A stretch of DNA of 64,000 nucleotides from contig NZ_CP119391.1 in assembly GCF_031886125.1 (NCBI RefSeq), positions 2,790,001 to 2,854,000 on the forward strand, in the 5' to 3' direction. The translations under genes were made by a program, and so were the position numbers. Positions 9,121-17,894 of this stretch are shown one piece after another (the first letter of the stretch is position 1; every line of letters starts with the position of its first letter). The notes beneath the pieces were generated by a model that searched no databases, was not told where the DNA came from, and worked only from the letters and a program-made list of their open reading frames with translations. The stretch is from Halomonas piscis. GTDB lineage: Bacteria > Pseudomonadota > Gammaproteobacteria > Pseudomonadales > Halomonadaceae.

Positions 9121-10581
9121 ATGGCTTGGTATTTAACCTATACTATTGCATACTTCATTTTCATGTTTGCAGTAGGCATATACTACTTCACTAAAGTAAA
9201 AACATCAGATGAGTACTTGATCGCCGGCTGGAATATGGGATTCTGGAACATTACCGGAACGATCATCAGCACGAATGCTGGCGCTGCCGTTTTTATCGGA
9301 TATGTCGGCATGGGATTTACCATGGGTATGTCCGGCTATTTTAAATTTGCTGTCCCATCTGTCCTGTTCAGCATGATATTAGTCGTTCTATTCAGCAAAC
9401 CCTTAAGAAGACAGCGACTCTATACAATAGCCGACTTATTCAGCGAACGCTTTGGGAAAAAAGCAGGGCTGCTCCCGTCTATATTCTCTGCGTTTGTTTA
9501 CTCTGTCCCCACAACGGCATTGCAGATAGTGGGCATGAGCACGATATTTAATATTGTTTTCGACACCCCCCTTAACTATGGCATCACTCTGTCTTTTTTT
9601 CTCATTCTAGGATTTACAATCTTAGGCGGCCTGGTAGCTACCATCGTTACTGACGCAGTGCAAAGCATTATCGTAATTGTAGGAATAATACTTCTTTCCC
9701 TTGCTGCTGTAAATTTTGGCGGTGGCCTTGACCAAATAATTGAGAGCACTCCGGCAAGCTATTTAAGCCCGTTAGGCCCGGACGGCCTTAGCGATGTACT
9801 TATCTTCGCCTTTACAGTAGGTCCTTTCTATATCGTATGGCAGTCCACGTGGCAAAGAATTTTTGCTTCACGCACTGAAGAAATAGCAATCAGAGCAGGT
9901 CTGGCGGGGTTTGGTATATACTTAGTCATTGCTATTCTTCCGGTTATCATTGGCGTTATTGCACGTCAGTTCGTCCCGTTAGACACAAGTCCAGATTTGG
10001 TTTTCTCCTATGTAACGGTTGAACTTATGCACCCTGCCATCGGCGGAATTGTCGTAATGGGACTACTCTCAGCCTTAATGACAGGCGCTGACTCTTTTAT
10101 TCTTCAGGGAAGTTCTAATCTGGCACAAGATTTCTACCATCGCCTAGTCAACCCTCATGCCAATAAAAAGCAAAAAATGTTTGCCGCAAGGCTCAGCGTA
10201 CTTCTTATCTCTCTCCTTGCCGTAGTTGTGGCTTATTTAGTAACTGATATTATAAGCATGTATCAGTGGGCGCTACGCATCACTGCTACCACTTTGCTTA
10301 TCCCCTTTATCGCCGTTATGTTCTGGCGAAGAGCTACCGGCACTGCTTGCTTGCTGAGCATGAGCTTATCAGCCATCACAACCATTCTATGGCCTATTTT
10401 AGGCACAAACATTGATCCAGTTTTTCCCGGATTCTTTGTCTCACTGACCACCCTTATTGGCGTAAGCCTTGTCACTGATCATGCCGAAGACGAAAGTGTC
10501 AAAGCGATTTATTGGGAAAACCTTCCTACCGCCATATCAAGGCAGCGTTCTGACGCCAAGCTTTCTGATGAACATTCCTAA
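9121..10581 (+). CDS. Sodium:solute symporter (SSS family)
   Basis: A polytopic inner-membrane symporter of 486 residues with about 13 hydrophobic segments. The first helix, the TSDEYLIAGWNMGFWN loop and the ISTNAGAAVFIGYVGMGF segment are typical of SSS members and fit sodium-coupled uptake of a small organic solute. GGAG lies about 8 nt before the ATG. It follows the carbamoylase by 108 bp and its TAA abuts the next gene region, so it most likely imports the substrate processed by its neighbours. Base composition is visibly more AT-rich than the flanking genes, a hint of separate acquisition. The exact substrate is unknown. Confidence 0.85.
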   Translation: MAWYLTYTIAYFIFMFAVGIYYFTKVKTSDEYLIAGWNMGFWNITGTIISTNAGAAVFIGYVGMGFTMGMSGYFKFAVPSVLFSMILVVLFSKPLRRQRLYTIADLFSERFGKKAGLLPSIFSAFVYSVPTTALQIVGMSTIFNIVFDTPLNYGITLSFFLILGFTILGGLVATIVTDAVQSIIVIVGIILLSLAAVNFGGGLDQIIESTPASYLSPLGPDGLSDVLIFAFTVGPFYIVWQSTWQRIFASRTEEIAIRAGLAGFGIYLVIAILPVIIGVIARQFVPLDTSPDLVFSYVTVELMHPAIGGIVVMGLLSALMTGADSFILQGSSNLAQDFYHRLVNPHANKKQKMFAARLSVLLISLLAVVVAYLVTDIISMYQWALRITATTLLIPFIAVMFWRRATGTACLLSMSLSAITTILWPILGTNIDPVFPGFFVSLTTLIGVSLVTDHAEDESVKAIYWENLPTAISRQRSDAKLSDEHS

Positions 10582-10610
10582 TGTGTACAAACAAAAAAGG
10601 GAGCTCTACC

Positions 10611-12236
10611 ATGACAACAATCTATTCTGCCAAGCGCATCATTACGATGAACCCGTCTCAACCGGAGGCCACCCACATCGCTGTCCGTGACGGGCGTATC
10701 CTGGCCGTGGGAACCCAGGAGGCCATGCAAGATTTTAAGGACGCCCGCCACGACGCGCGGTTTGCCCACGACATTCTTTTACCGGGCTTCGTCGAAGGGC
10801 ATAGCCATGCGCTGGAAGGCGCCTTATGGAACTACGGCTATCTAGGCTATTTTGGACGCACCGACCCTGATGGACACTATTGGGAAGGCTTACGCAGCAT
10901 TGAAGCAATGCAGCAGCGGCTAAAGAAATATGCCGCCACGGTGGATAAGGCATCGCCGGTCATCACTTGGGGATTCGACCCAGTATATTTCCCTGGCGAA
11001 GAGCTCAATCGACATGTGCTGGATGCCGCCGTCAGCGAACGCCCGGTCGTGGTGTTTCATGCCAACCTCCACGTTCTGACGGTCAATACTGCCATGCTCA
11101 AGCTAGCCGGTATCGATCAGGTAAAAGATACCCAGGGCATTCGCCTGGGGGAAGATGGCAAACCCGACGGCGAGCTACAGGAAATGGCCGCCATGCATGT
11201 GGTATTCGACGCGTTGGGCTTCAGCATCTTCGATCTTGTGGCTTCCACCGAAACCTTGCAACGCTACGCGCGCATCGCACGACACAGTGGCATTACCACA
11301 ATTACCGACCTGTACAACCCGCTGTCCGATGAAGGAATCACCGCCCTGGAAACGGCCACTGCGGATACCGCCTATCCGGTGCGAATGGTACCAGCCATGG
11401 CGGCCCTGAACTGGTCCCCGGATGAGGGCATAGCAAGACTACGCGATTGTCAGCACCGCGGCAGCGACAAACTCCACTTCGGCCCGGTCAAGCTAATGAC
11501 CGATGGCTCAATTCAGGGCTACACCGCACGGCTAAAATGGCCTTATTATCATGATGGCAGCCCCAACGGCATTTGGAACGCACCGCCGCAGCAATTGAAA
11601 GATATCGTCCATCATTATCATCAAGCCGGCATTCAACTACACATCCACTGCAACGGCGATGAAGCCGTAGAGCTGATGCTCGATGCCATTGAGGAGGCCC
11701 AGGAACTCTGGCCACGTTTCGATCACCGTCACACCTTGCAGCACTGTCAGATCATGGATCATGCGCAACTACGGCGTGCTTCCCGGCTTGGCATCTGCCT
11801 GAACATTTTCGCCAACCATCTTTATTATTGGGGTGATATCCACCTTTCCCGCACCCTGGGCTTTGAGCGCTGCCAGCGCCTCGAGCCTCTGGCCTCCACC
11901 AGGCATTTGAACATTCCCCTGGCTATTCACAGCGATGCGCCCGTCACGCCGCTCGGTCCACTCTTCACGGCCTGGTGTGCGGTCATGCGGCATAGTGCTT
12001 CGGGGGTACAGCTGGGCGAACAGGAAAAGCTCACGGTGCCGCAAGCGCTGGAGACGATTACCCTTGGCGCTGCCTATACGCTGCGGCTGGATCATATGGT
12101 CGGCAGTCTGGAAATCGGTAAGTTTGCTGATATTACTGTCCTCGAGGAGGACCCGCTGGCCTGTGAGCCAAACCATCTCAAGGATATCCGTGTGAAAGCC
12201 ACCGTCCTGGGGGGCGAGGTACATGCCGACGATTAA
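10611..12236 (+). CDS. YtcJ-type metal-dependent amidohydrolase
   Basis: An amidohydrolase-superfamily enzyme (Amidohydro_3/YtcJ group) of 541 residues. The metal-binding H-x-H is H64/H66 in LPGFVEGHSHALEG; later conserved pieces include MTDGSIQGYTARL, QLHIHCNGDEA, LQHCQIMDH and IHSDAPVTPLGP. The start at 10611 has AAGGGAG 7 nt upstream; an in-frame ATG at 10581 overlapping the transporter stop is less likely. Family members hydrolyse amide, carbamate or formyl-amide bonds, so here it could open a cyclic amide or deacylate an intermediate. The cobW-like gene overlaps its end by 14 nt, implying co-translation. Substrate is not predictable. Confidence 0.82.
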   Translation: MTTIYSAKRIITMNPSQPEATHIAVRDGRILAVGTQEAMQDFKDARHDARFAHDILLPGFVEGHSHALEGALWNYGYLGYFGRTDPDGHYWEGLRSIEAMQQRLKKYAATVDKASPVITWGFDPVYFPGEELNRHVLDAAVSERPVVVFHANLHVLTVNTAMLKLAGIDQVKDTQGIRLGEDGKPDGELQEMAAMHVVFDALGFSIFDLVASTETLQRYARIARHSGITTITDLYNPLSDEGITALETATADTAYPVRMVPAMAALNWSPDEGIARLRDCQHRGSDKLHFGPVKLMTDGSIQGYTARLKWPYYHDGSPNGIWNAPPQQLKDIVHHYHQAGIQLHIHCNGDEAVELMLDAIEEAQELWPRFDHRHTLQHCQIMDHAQLRRASRLGICLNIFANHLYYWGDIHLSRTLGFERCQRLEPLASTRHLNIPLAIHSDAPVTPLGPLFTAWCAVMRHSASGVQLGEQEKLTVPQALETITLGAAYTLRLDHMVGSLEIGKFADITVLEEDPLACEPNHLKDIRVKATVLGGEVHADD

Positions 12237-13146
12237 GTGCGCGCCGATTCCTGTAACTGTCATCGGAGGCTTCCTCGGTACGGGCAAGACCACTTACCTC
12301 AACCGCCTGATCCAAGGCGGCTTGCGCCCGGATGCCCTGATCATCGTCAACGACTTCGGCGACATCAATATCGATGCGGCGCTGATCGAGTATCGTGATG
12401 ACAATGTCATGCAGCTCAGCAATGGCTGTATCTGCTGCACCTTGGGCGGCACTCTGGCAGAGCAACTCGCTGAAGCGTTGCGTATCCGTACAGAGCCCGG
12501 AGCGATCATCATCGAGGCAAGCGGTGTCGCGAACCCGGCACGCATTGCTGATATAGCGCGTGTTTCTCGCCGACTGCACTTGGCTGAAGTGGTGTGCATT
12601 ATTGATGGCTCTCGGGCTCAGCAACACGCAGCAGACCCGCTGGTAGGTGATGCCTGGCGCGACCAGGTCAAGGCAGCGGATACCCTGCGGGTCAATCGTC
12701 TAGCTCCCCACGGTACGCGCGAATTCGAACAGTGGTTAAGGCAGTTCAACCCACACGCCCTTATCCAATACGAGACAGAAGGTACACCGGCCGACGCATC
12801 TCTCCAGCCGCCCATTTCTCCTTCCCCTCCAGGCCCAATCAGCCACCACGCCGCGCCGCACGGTCATTGGCATACCTTCAGCCTGTCTGGCCAAGAGAAA
12901 ATCGATAAGGCGCGCCTCGCCACGCTGCTTGAAGCATACCAGGACGTACTTTTTCGTGCCAAGGGCTTTATGCTTGTCGAACCCAGTGGCGACATCGAAT
13001 TATTGCAATTCAGTGGGGGGCGACTGCATTGGCAACCTGCGCTGCACGCGCCCAAGGAAACCAGGCTCGTCTTTATTGGGCTATCCGGGGAACGTTTCAG
13101 CGCCTTCGAACAAGCCGTAAGGCTATTATTGAAGGATTCATTATAA
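12223..13146 (+). CDS. CobW/COG0523-family GTPase, possible metallochaperone
   Basis: A 307-residue P-loop protein of the G3E/COG0523 group, which includes zinc and cobalt chaperones. Walker A GGFLGTGKT is at residues 15-23 and the family-defining CxCC metal motif GCICC is at 68-72. The C-terminal part (about 210-305) resembles the CobW_C domain. In the region where NKxD should confer guanine specificity the sequence reads VNRLAPHG, so that motif looks degenerate. It overlaps the amidohydrolase gene by 14 nt; a plausible job is loading metal into the neighbouring hydrolases, which is inference. The 3' side is where mobile DNA begins. Confidence 0.8.
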   Translation: MPTIKCAPIPVTVIGGFLGTGKTTYLNRLIQGGLRPDALIIVNDFGDINIDAALIEYRDDNVMQLSNGCICCTLGGTLAEQLAEALRIRTEPGAIIIEASGVANPARIADIARVSRRLHLAEVVCIIDGSRAQQHAADPLVGDAWRDQVKAADTLRVNRLAPHGTREFEQWLRQFNPHALIQYETEGTPADASLQPPISPSPPGPISHHAAPHGHWHTFSLSGQEKIDKARLATLLEAYQDVLFRAKGFMLVEPSGDIELLQFSGGRLHWQPALHAPKETRLVFIGLSGERFSAFEQAVRLLLKDSL

Positions 13147-13187
13147 ATAGCATCTCCTCTTCATCATGCATCGAGGCATCAATCCCG

Positions 13188-13250
13188 CCCGCCTGGAAGA
13201 GCGCATACTCAAGGTAATGAGTGGGCTTCAGCACGACTAGCCGCTGAGTA
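13188..13250 (+). pseudogene. Degenerate jetC-like fragment
   Basis: About 60 bp aligns without gaps to the intact jetC gene at about 4597-4658. Conserved words are CTGGA, CGCAT, CTCAAGG, ATGAG, TTCAGCACGA and GCCGCTG; the translated match is RLEERILKVMSGLQHD against RLEARILKAMSRFQHD, then an in-frame TAG. No JetC domain survives around it. It is best read as the fossil of a second Wadjet-like locus or of a jetC duplication eroded before the IS1380 insertion. It lies in the roughly 200 bp between cobW and the IS1380 end, in which I see nothing else. Confidence 0.6.
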
Positions 13251-13348
13251 GCCGTTATCACCCCATGCTGTGCCCCCGGTATTAGGCCGCGGTTCACGGC
13301 TGACAGTGCTGCGACTATTCTATGAATCCAGGGGTTAAACTCCATGAA

Positions 13349-15066
13349 CCCGCCTCATTCACGAGGGTGCTGATTGAGCGGTCTGAAGGTACTGACTGGT
13401 GGCATCGCTTATCAGGATCGGCTTCTTCAGTGCGAATGGCCGTTGAGTAATGCCAAAACGCTGAAATTTTCCCGCTTTCTTATAGCTCTTTGGAATCAAT
13501 TGCGACCGTCCAAGCAGCCGTGATCGCCGCCCGCCGCTCCGGTCGCTCGCTTTCTGATGCTGTGGTGGTCTCGCAGGAGCGTCAGCTCAGTGCGGTCAGC
13601 TTCGGCAGCCCCTTCAGCAGCGTCGGCCACCACTTGTCGGCGGCGGCACCCAGATGAACGGTGATTCGCCGAGCGTGCAGCCTCAGCGTGGCGGCGACCT
13701 TCAGCACCTGCTCGCGCATCCGGCTGAGGCTCCAGCCTTGCCGGGTCTGCCGCTCCAGCAGGCAGCGCAGGCCATGCAGGACCTGGTAGGCGTAGAGGCT
13801 GAGCAGCAGGCTCACCTCGTTGCGTGCCATCACGTCCTGAACGGTGGAGGCGCCGCGATCGGTCGACGAGAGGTGCACGTCGAGCGCCGACTTCACCTCG
13901 CCCATGTGCGCCTCGGCGCTGCCGCGCTTGCGGTAGAGCGCCAGGACCTTCTCCGGCGGCCAGTCGAACTTGCCGAGGTTGGTGACTAGGAAGAAGGCAT
14001 GCAGCAGCAGGTCATCGGGGCGTTCCTGCACCACCAGCACCACGCGACGCGGTGCCGACCAAGAGCCCGCTTGATACTCCAGGTCATGGCACCACTCGCG
14101 AGGCTGCTCGGGTGGCCGGCCGGGTGGCCGCTTCAGGTGCGGTGCCGCCAGCTTCTGCAGACCGGTGTGACTGCGCAGCCGGCCCAGGTACTCGATGTCA
14201 CGCTCTTCCAGGGCCGCCAGCGTCGCGTTGTCGGTGAAACCGGCGTCGATGCGCACGCGAACCTGAGCCCCGGTGCTCTCGTTGAGTCGCCGCACCAGAT
14301 GCGGGATCCAGGTGTCGGCGTTCTCGGCCGGGCCGGCGTTGCCCTCGCGCAGCAGGCCGCCCACCATGTCACCGGTCTCGGCCAGCGAGGCGACCAGCGG
14401 CGAGTAGATGCGGGCCCCGTAAAGGCCATGATAGGCCGACCCGCCCTGGTGGCCATGCACCTCGATCGGCAGGCCGTCGATGTCCAGCGTCAGCTGTTTG
14501 GGACGTTCACCGTTCTGCAGCGAGGTCAGGCGCCAGACCACCAGCCGCAACAGGCCTTCGTGCACGGCATCGATATTGTCGTTACGACCGAGGCAGCTCA
14601 GCAGCCGCGACAGCGTGGCTTGAGACGGCCGGTCCTGGACCAAGGGCGTCATGCCGCGCGCATCGCTGCAGGCCAACTGCCAAAGCGGGTCACGGCGCAG
14701 CGTGTCGGTATCGCTGAGATCGATCCAGCCCATCGCACGCTGCAGCACCAGGGTACGCAACTGGCTGGCCAGCGAATGACGGATGCGCAGCGGGTGGCGT
14801 CGATCGACCAGATTGTCTTCCAGCGCCTCGATCACGCCGCTGTTGTCGAGGGCCTCACGCAACAGCAGAGCGCCGCTGTCGCTGGTGGTGCGCTGGCCGC
14901 TCAGCTCAACACGGACAGCGCCGTTGCATGAGGGCGTCCAGGTGGATAGGCTTTCACCCATAGCGGATGGCTCTCTTGGTTCAGGTTCTTGGCGGAACAC
15001 ACTGAATTTTCAAGAGAATACCATCCGCTATCTTCGTTTTCAGGCCGGCCTCATGAATAAGCCGGG
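13349..15066 (-). mobile_element. IS1380-family insertion sequence
   Basis: A complete element of 1718 bp. Its terminal inverted repeats are CCCG.CT.ATTCA.GAGG at both ends (left end reading inward from 13349, right end inward from 15066), with four or five mismatches. The 5-bp target ATGAA occurs at 13344-13348 and 15067-15071, as expected for the IS1380 family. One transposase gene occupies most of it; the remaining 230 bp on the left hold no gene. An ISL3 element was later inserted immediately beside the right end. Confidence 0.85.
13582..14961 (-). CDS. IS1380-family transposase
   Basis: A full-length DDE transposase of about 459 residues (472 if a GTG at 15000 is used). The N-terminal part, VELSGQRTTSDSGALLLREAL, is typical of the family. 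The catalytic acidic residues are apparent in TLDIDGLPIEVHG, RIDAGFTD and KRGSAEAHMGEVKS. No frameshift or stop is seen, so the element may be mobile. The ATG at 14961 was chosen on conservation; neither candidate start has a strong ribosome site. Confidence 0.85.
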   Translation of the reverse strand: MGESLSTWTPSCNGAVRVELSGQRTTSDSGALLLREALDNSGVIEALEDNLVDRRHPLRIRHSLASQLRTLVLQRAMGWIDLSDTDTLRRDPLWQLACSDARGMTPLVQDRPSQATLSRLLSCLGRNDNIDAVHEGLLRLVVWRLTSLQNGERPKQLTLDIDGLPIEVHGHQGGSAYHGLYGARIYSPLVASLAETGDMVGGLLREGNAGPAENADTWIPHLVRRLNESTGAQVRVRIDAGFTDNATLAALEERDIEYLGRLRSHTGLQKLAAPHLKRPPGRPPEQPREWCHDLEYQAGSWSAPRRVVLVVQERPDDLLLHAFFLVTNLGKFDWPPEKVLALYRKRGSAEAHMGEVKSALDVHLSSTDRGASTVQDVMARNEVSLLLSLYAYQVLHGLRCLLERQTRQGWSLSRMREQVLKVAATLRLHARRITVHLGAAADKWWPTLLKGLPKLTALS

Positions 15067-15073
15067 ATGAACC

Positions 15074-16422
15074 GGCTCTTCGACGTTTCATGTGGATTTG
15101 GCCTGATCGAGCAAGCGTCCCACAGGACTGCCGATCAGGTAGATCATCGCGATGAAGTTGGCCTCATTTCGGTAACCACGGGCACGTGATCGAGCTGCCT
15201 GGAACAAGCCATTCATGCCTTCCAGGCGGGCGTTGGTCAGACCGGATATCCAGCGTCTTACCACCTGTTCGGTATGCCGCTCAAGCGTCGCAAGGGCCTT
15301 CGCCATCGGCTTAAGCAGTACCTGGCCGGTGACGGCCCTTCGCATGACCTTGAGGTAGTTCGTAATACGCCACCGAGCGGCGCGTGGCGTGGGGGCTTTC
15401 TGGATCCAGCGCAGCTTTTCCTTGATGACCCAGGCATCCCCCGTGGCCCCTTGATCGGCGATCAACTCCTGAAGGGCTGAGACCTGTTGGGCTGTCATAT
15501 TGCCATTATCCAGATTCTTCAGGATCGCCCATCGAAGGGACTTGGGGTGTGCCTTCTCACGGCGCTCCTTCTTGCGGACCTCGTCCAACGCCCTGGTGAA
15601 GGTCTGCACGATGTGGAACCAGTCGACCGTCACCTCGGCCCGGGGCAGACTCTCAGCCACGCCGCTGAGGAACGGCTTTGACATGTCGCAGACCACTTCG
15701 GCCACGTTATCGGGCGCGCCACCATGCGTCGCCAGGAACGTGCTGAAGGCCTTGATGGCCTCCTTGCCATGGCCCGGAATGGCGAAGATGACTGGTTCCT
15801 GTTGACGCTGCATGTCGAGAAACACGGTGACGTAACGTTGCCCGCGCCGGGAGGCGGTTTCATCCACGCCGACGGTAGCCACGCGGCTCAGGTCCAGCGC
15901 TCCCAGCATGCGGCCTACATAGTGGTGCACGATGCGCCATAGTCGTTTATCGGAGATCTCCAACTGCCGGGAGACGGCCAGCACCGGCATCTCCTTGACC
16001 AGTGACATGGCGGCCTGCTCGAACAGCAGAGTGAAGTCGCTACCCGGTCTCGCCCAGGGCACCTCGATGCGCTTGACGCCATGCTCGGGGCACTTGGTGC
16101 GAGGCACGCGCGCATGCAGATAGCAGTGATGCTGGAAAAAATTCAGATGTCGCCAGATTCTGTCGGCGAAGTCGTGAGCCGGACAGGCCTCGCCGCACTC
16201 CGGGCAGGGGTAAAGGCTGCCGCGCTCGGCCTCGACATAGAGATCTAGCCGATGAGGAGACACAGCGGTATCCAGGTGTTGATCCTTGAGAGCCCAGGGG
16301 GCTTCCAGTCCCAGACCAAGCGTTAGAATTTGGGTACCGTCCATGCCATGCCTCCTGTTGTCGTCGAGGCCATATTTTGGCCCAGCTCAGGTGGCGAATT
16401 CCACACCCAACGACGAAGAGCC
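15074..16422 (-). mobile_element. ISL3-family insertion sequence, copy 1
   Basis: A complete 1349-bp element. The ends are GGCTCTTCG at the left and its complement CGAAGAGCC at the right, within inverted repeats of about 22 bp that match imperfectly. A perfect 8-bp target duplication, GATGAACC, lies at 15066-15073 and 16423-16430. The target overlaps the last base of the IS1380 element and its ATGAA duplication, so ISL3 landed after IS1380 at exactly its boundary. A second copy of identical length lies at 18454. Confidence 0.92.
15088..16344 (-). CDS. ISL3-family transposase, copy 1
   Basis: An intact 418-residue ISL3 transposase: N-terminal zinc-binding region with CPECGEACPAHDF and a further Cys-His pair in RTKCPEHGVKRIEVP, an HTH region, then the DDE catalytic domain beginning at VATVGVDETASRRGQRYVTV and closing with GLTNARLEGMNGLFQ. 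It differs from the copy at 18468 by scattered substitutions (for example APWALKDQ against APWILKDQ), so the two did not arise by a very recent local copy event. Start ATG at 16344 opens MDGTQILTLGLGLEAPW, shared by both copies. Confidence 0.92.
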   Translation of the reverse strand: MDGTQILTLGLGLEAPWALKDQHLDTAVSPHRLDLYVEAERGSLYPCPECGEACPAHDFADRIWRHLNFFQHHCYLHARVPRTKCPEHGVKRIEVPWARPGSDFTLLFEQAAMSLVKEMPVLAVSRQLEISDKRLWRIVHHYVGRMLGALDLSRVATVGVDETASRRGQRYVTVFLDMQRQQEPVIFAIPGHGKEAIKAFSTFLATHGGAPDNVAEVVCDMSKPFLSGVAESLPRAEVTVDWFHIVQTFTRALDEVRKKERREKAHPKSLRWAILKNLDNGNMTAQQVSALQELIADQGATGDAWVIKEKLRWIQKAPTPRAARWRITNYLKVMRRAVTGQVLLKPMAKALATLERHTEQVVRRWISGLTNARLEGMNGLFQAARSRARGYRNEANFIAMIYLIGSPVGRLLDQAKST

Positions 16423-16459
16423 GATGAACCCAGCCATTAAGCAACGGAGAGAAGCCTTT

Positions 16460-16999
16460 GTGACCCATGCCTTTTACACGGTCGGGCATTCAACCCGATC
16501 CCTTGATCAGTTGGTCGTCCTGTTACGTATGGGCCATGTCGAGCATGTCGTTGACGTGCGTGCCATGCCACGTTCACGTACCAATCCACAGTTCAATTAC
16601 GACACGCTGCCCGAGGAGCTTGCGCCGTTGGGTATCGGCTATACGCATAGCCCGGGGCTAGCAGGATTGCGCAGCCGATCGAAAGCCGTAGACGACACTA
16701 CCAACGGCTACTGGCGTAACCGCAGCTTCCATAACTACGCGGACTATGCCTTGTCGGCAGCCTTTCGCCAGGCGCTCGCATCGCTGATTGAACTCGGTCG
16801 TCATCAATCTTGCGCGGTGATGTGCGCTGAAGCGGTGTGGTGGCGCTGCCATCGTCGCATCATTGCCGATCACTTGCTGCACCAGGGCAAGCAGGTTTAT
16901 CACCTGATGAACGATAGCCGTGTTCAACCTGCGGTAATGACTGAAGCGGCCCGGACCGGCGATGATGGCACTCTGATCTATCCCGATCCGGCGAGGTAG
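16460..16999 (+). CDS. DUF488 family protein
   Basis: A 179-residue DUF488 protein. The family hallmark FYTVGHSTRSLDQLVVLL opens the protein, followed by VVDVRAMPRSRTNPQFN, YWRNRSFHNYADYA and the C-terminal VMCAEAVWWRCHRRIIADHL with its conserved Cys. The family's function is not established. GTG at 16460 is chosen because GGAGAG ends 8 nt upstream; an ATG at 16424 lies inside the ISL3 target duplication and would add twelve residues. Its native upstream region has been displaced by the two insertion sequences, so its expression may have changed. Confidence 0.8.
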   Translation: MTHAFYTVGHSTRSLDQLVVLLRMGHVEHVVDVRAMPRSRTNPQFNYDTLPEELAPLGIGYTHSPGLAGLRSRSKAVDDTTNGYWRNRSFHNYADYALSAAFRQALASLIELGRHQSCAVMCAEAVWWRCHRRIIADHLLHQGKQVYHLMNDSRVQPAVMTEAARTGDDGTLIYPDPAR

Positions 17000-17061
17000 T
17001 CCCAAGCTTACGCAGACAAAGCTAATCAGCTGCTAAACAAGAACGCGCAGCCGGCAAGGCG

Positions 17062-17463
17062 TTACCGCTGGAGCACTGTGCCATCGTCATCAAGCAGTGG
17101 ATAGCTGCCTTGCTCGTCGTGATCCTCCGGCCCCACCAGCGCCGGCGAAAAGGCGCAAATCACGGTCATGCCCTTCTCGCTCGACAGAATATGCTGCTGA
17201 TGCTTGTCCAGCGCATAGAGCACGCCGGGCTTGAGGTCCCATTTTCCGCCTTCGGTGAGATCCTCAATCTGCCCTTCGCCCTCGATGCAAAGCACAGTTT
17301 CCTTGTGGTTCTTGTACCACATATGGAGCTGTTTGCCGGGTTTGATATAGGTCTCGTGCAATGAGTGCCCCATACCGTCGGCGCGCAGGGTATAGCGGCG
17401 ACTAATCCACTTTTCCTCGTCGACGGCATCGTTCTGGGCATCTTCGTGAGTCCGTATGATCAT
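17062..17463 (-). CDS. ectC: Solitary ectoine synthase-like protein (EctC)
   Basis: A 133-residue cupin of the EctC family, which cyclises N-gamma-acetyl-diaminobutyrate to ectoine. With a two-residue offset it keeps the residues reported for the EctC active site: T38, Y50, H53, E55, Y83, H91, C103, F105, E113 and H115, visible in HSLHETYIK, MWYKNHKETVLCIEGEG, YALDKHQQH and VICAFSP. ATG at 17463 follows AGGAG. No ectA or ectB is near, so this is an orphan copy and the osmolyte operon, if present, lies elsewhere. Orphan EctC proteins are known; their role may be salvage or hydrolysis of ectoine-like compounds. It converges on the DUF488 gene. Confidence 0.82.
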   Translation of the reverse strand: MIIRTHEDAQNDAVDEEKWISRRYTLRADGMGHSLHETYIKPGKQLHMWYKNHKETVLCIEGEGQIEDLTEGGKWDLKPGVLYALDKHQQHILSSEKGMTVICAFSPALVGPEDHDEQGSYPLLDDDGTVLQR

Positions 17464-17839
17464 GTCGTTCTCCTCTGTTTGGGCTATCAACCTACTAGGG
17501 AGCAATATTCTGGCTGGCGTATCACCCTATTGCCGCTAGCACTTCTTTCCATATCTGATCCATTGGAATAGGCGACCTTTACGTCGATACGATACGGCGC
17601 ATCGTTAGCCATCAGCGCCAAGCCATCATTCGTAGTAATAGCCCTGCCGCGCCTGCCTTTCCCATAGCAAGCTTATTATTTTTTGCCAGAGCCGATACCA
17701 CAAAGTCAACAGGCTGTACCCGATAGATAGCGGGCCAATAGCGCTTGGGGAATGCCCCAGCCGTCTTCGACTTTGTGACGTCAAATAACCGATTCGTAGC
17801 AAGCACACTTCTGCACCAGCGCTTCTATAATCTTAAGAA

Positions 17840-17861
17840 ATGTAAACAGCTGTATTTACAT
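17840..17861. promoter_or_regulatory. Palindrome upstream of the TRAP operon, possible regulator site
   Basis: Seven-base arms ATGTAAA and TTTACAT flank an 8-nt centre containing CAGCTG. It lies about 170 bp before dctP in AT-rich DNA. The size and symmetry suit an operator, for example for the GntR/FCD regulator encoded downstream; the pairing is inference. Confidence 0.4.
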
Positions 17862-17894
17862 GCTTAATAATCGCTTATATAGAATTATTAACTC

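Noticed and set aside
17612..17808. Two short minus-strand frames between ectC and dctP
   Set aside because: They overlap in different frames, lack start signals and match nothing; possibly decayed coding sequence, but not supportable as genes.
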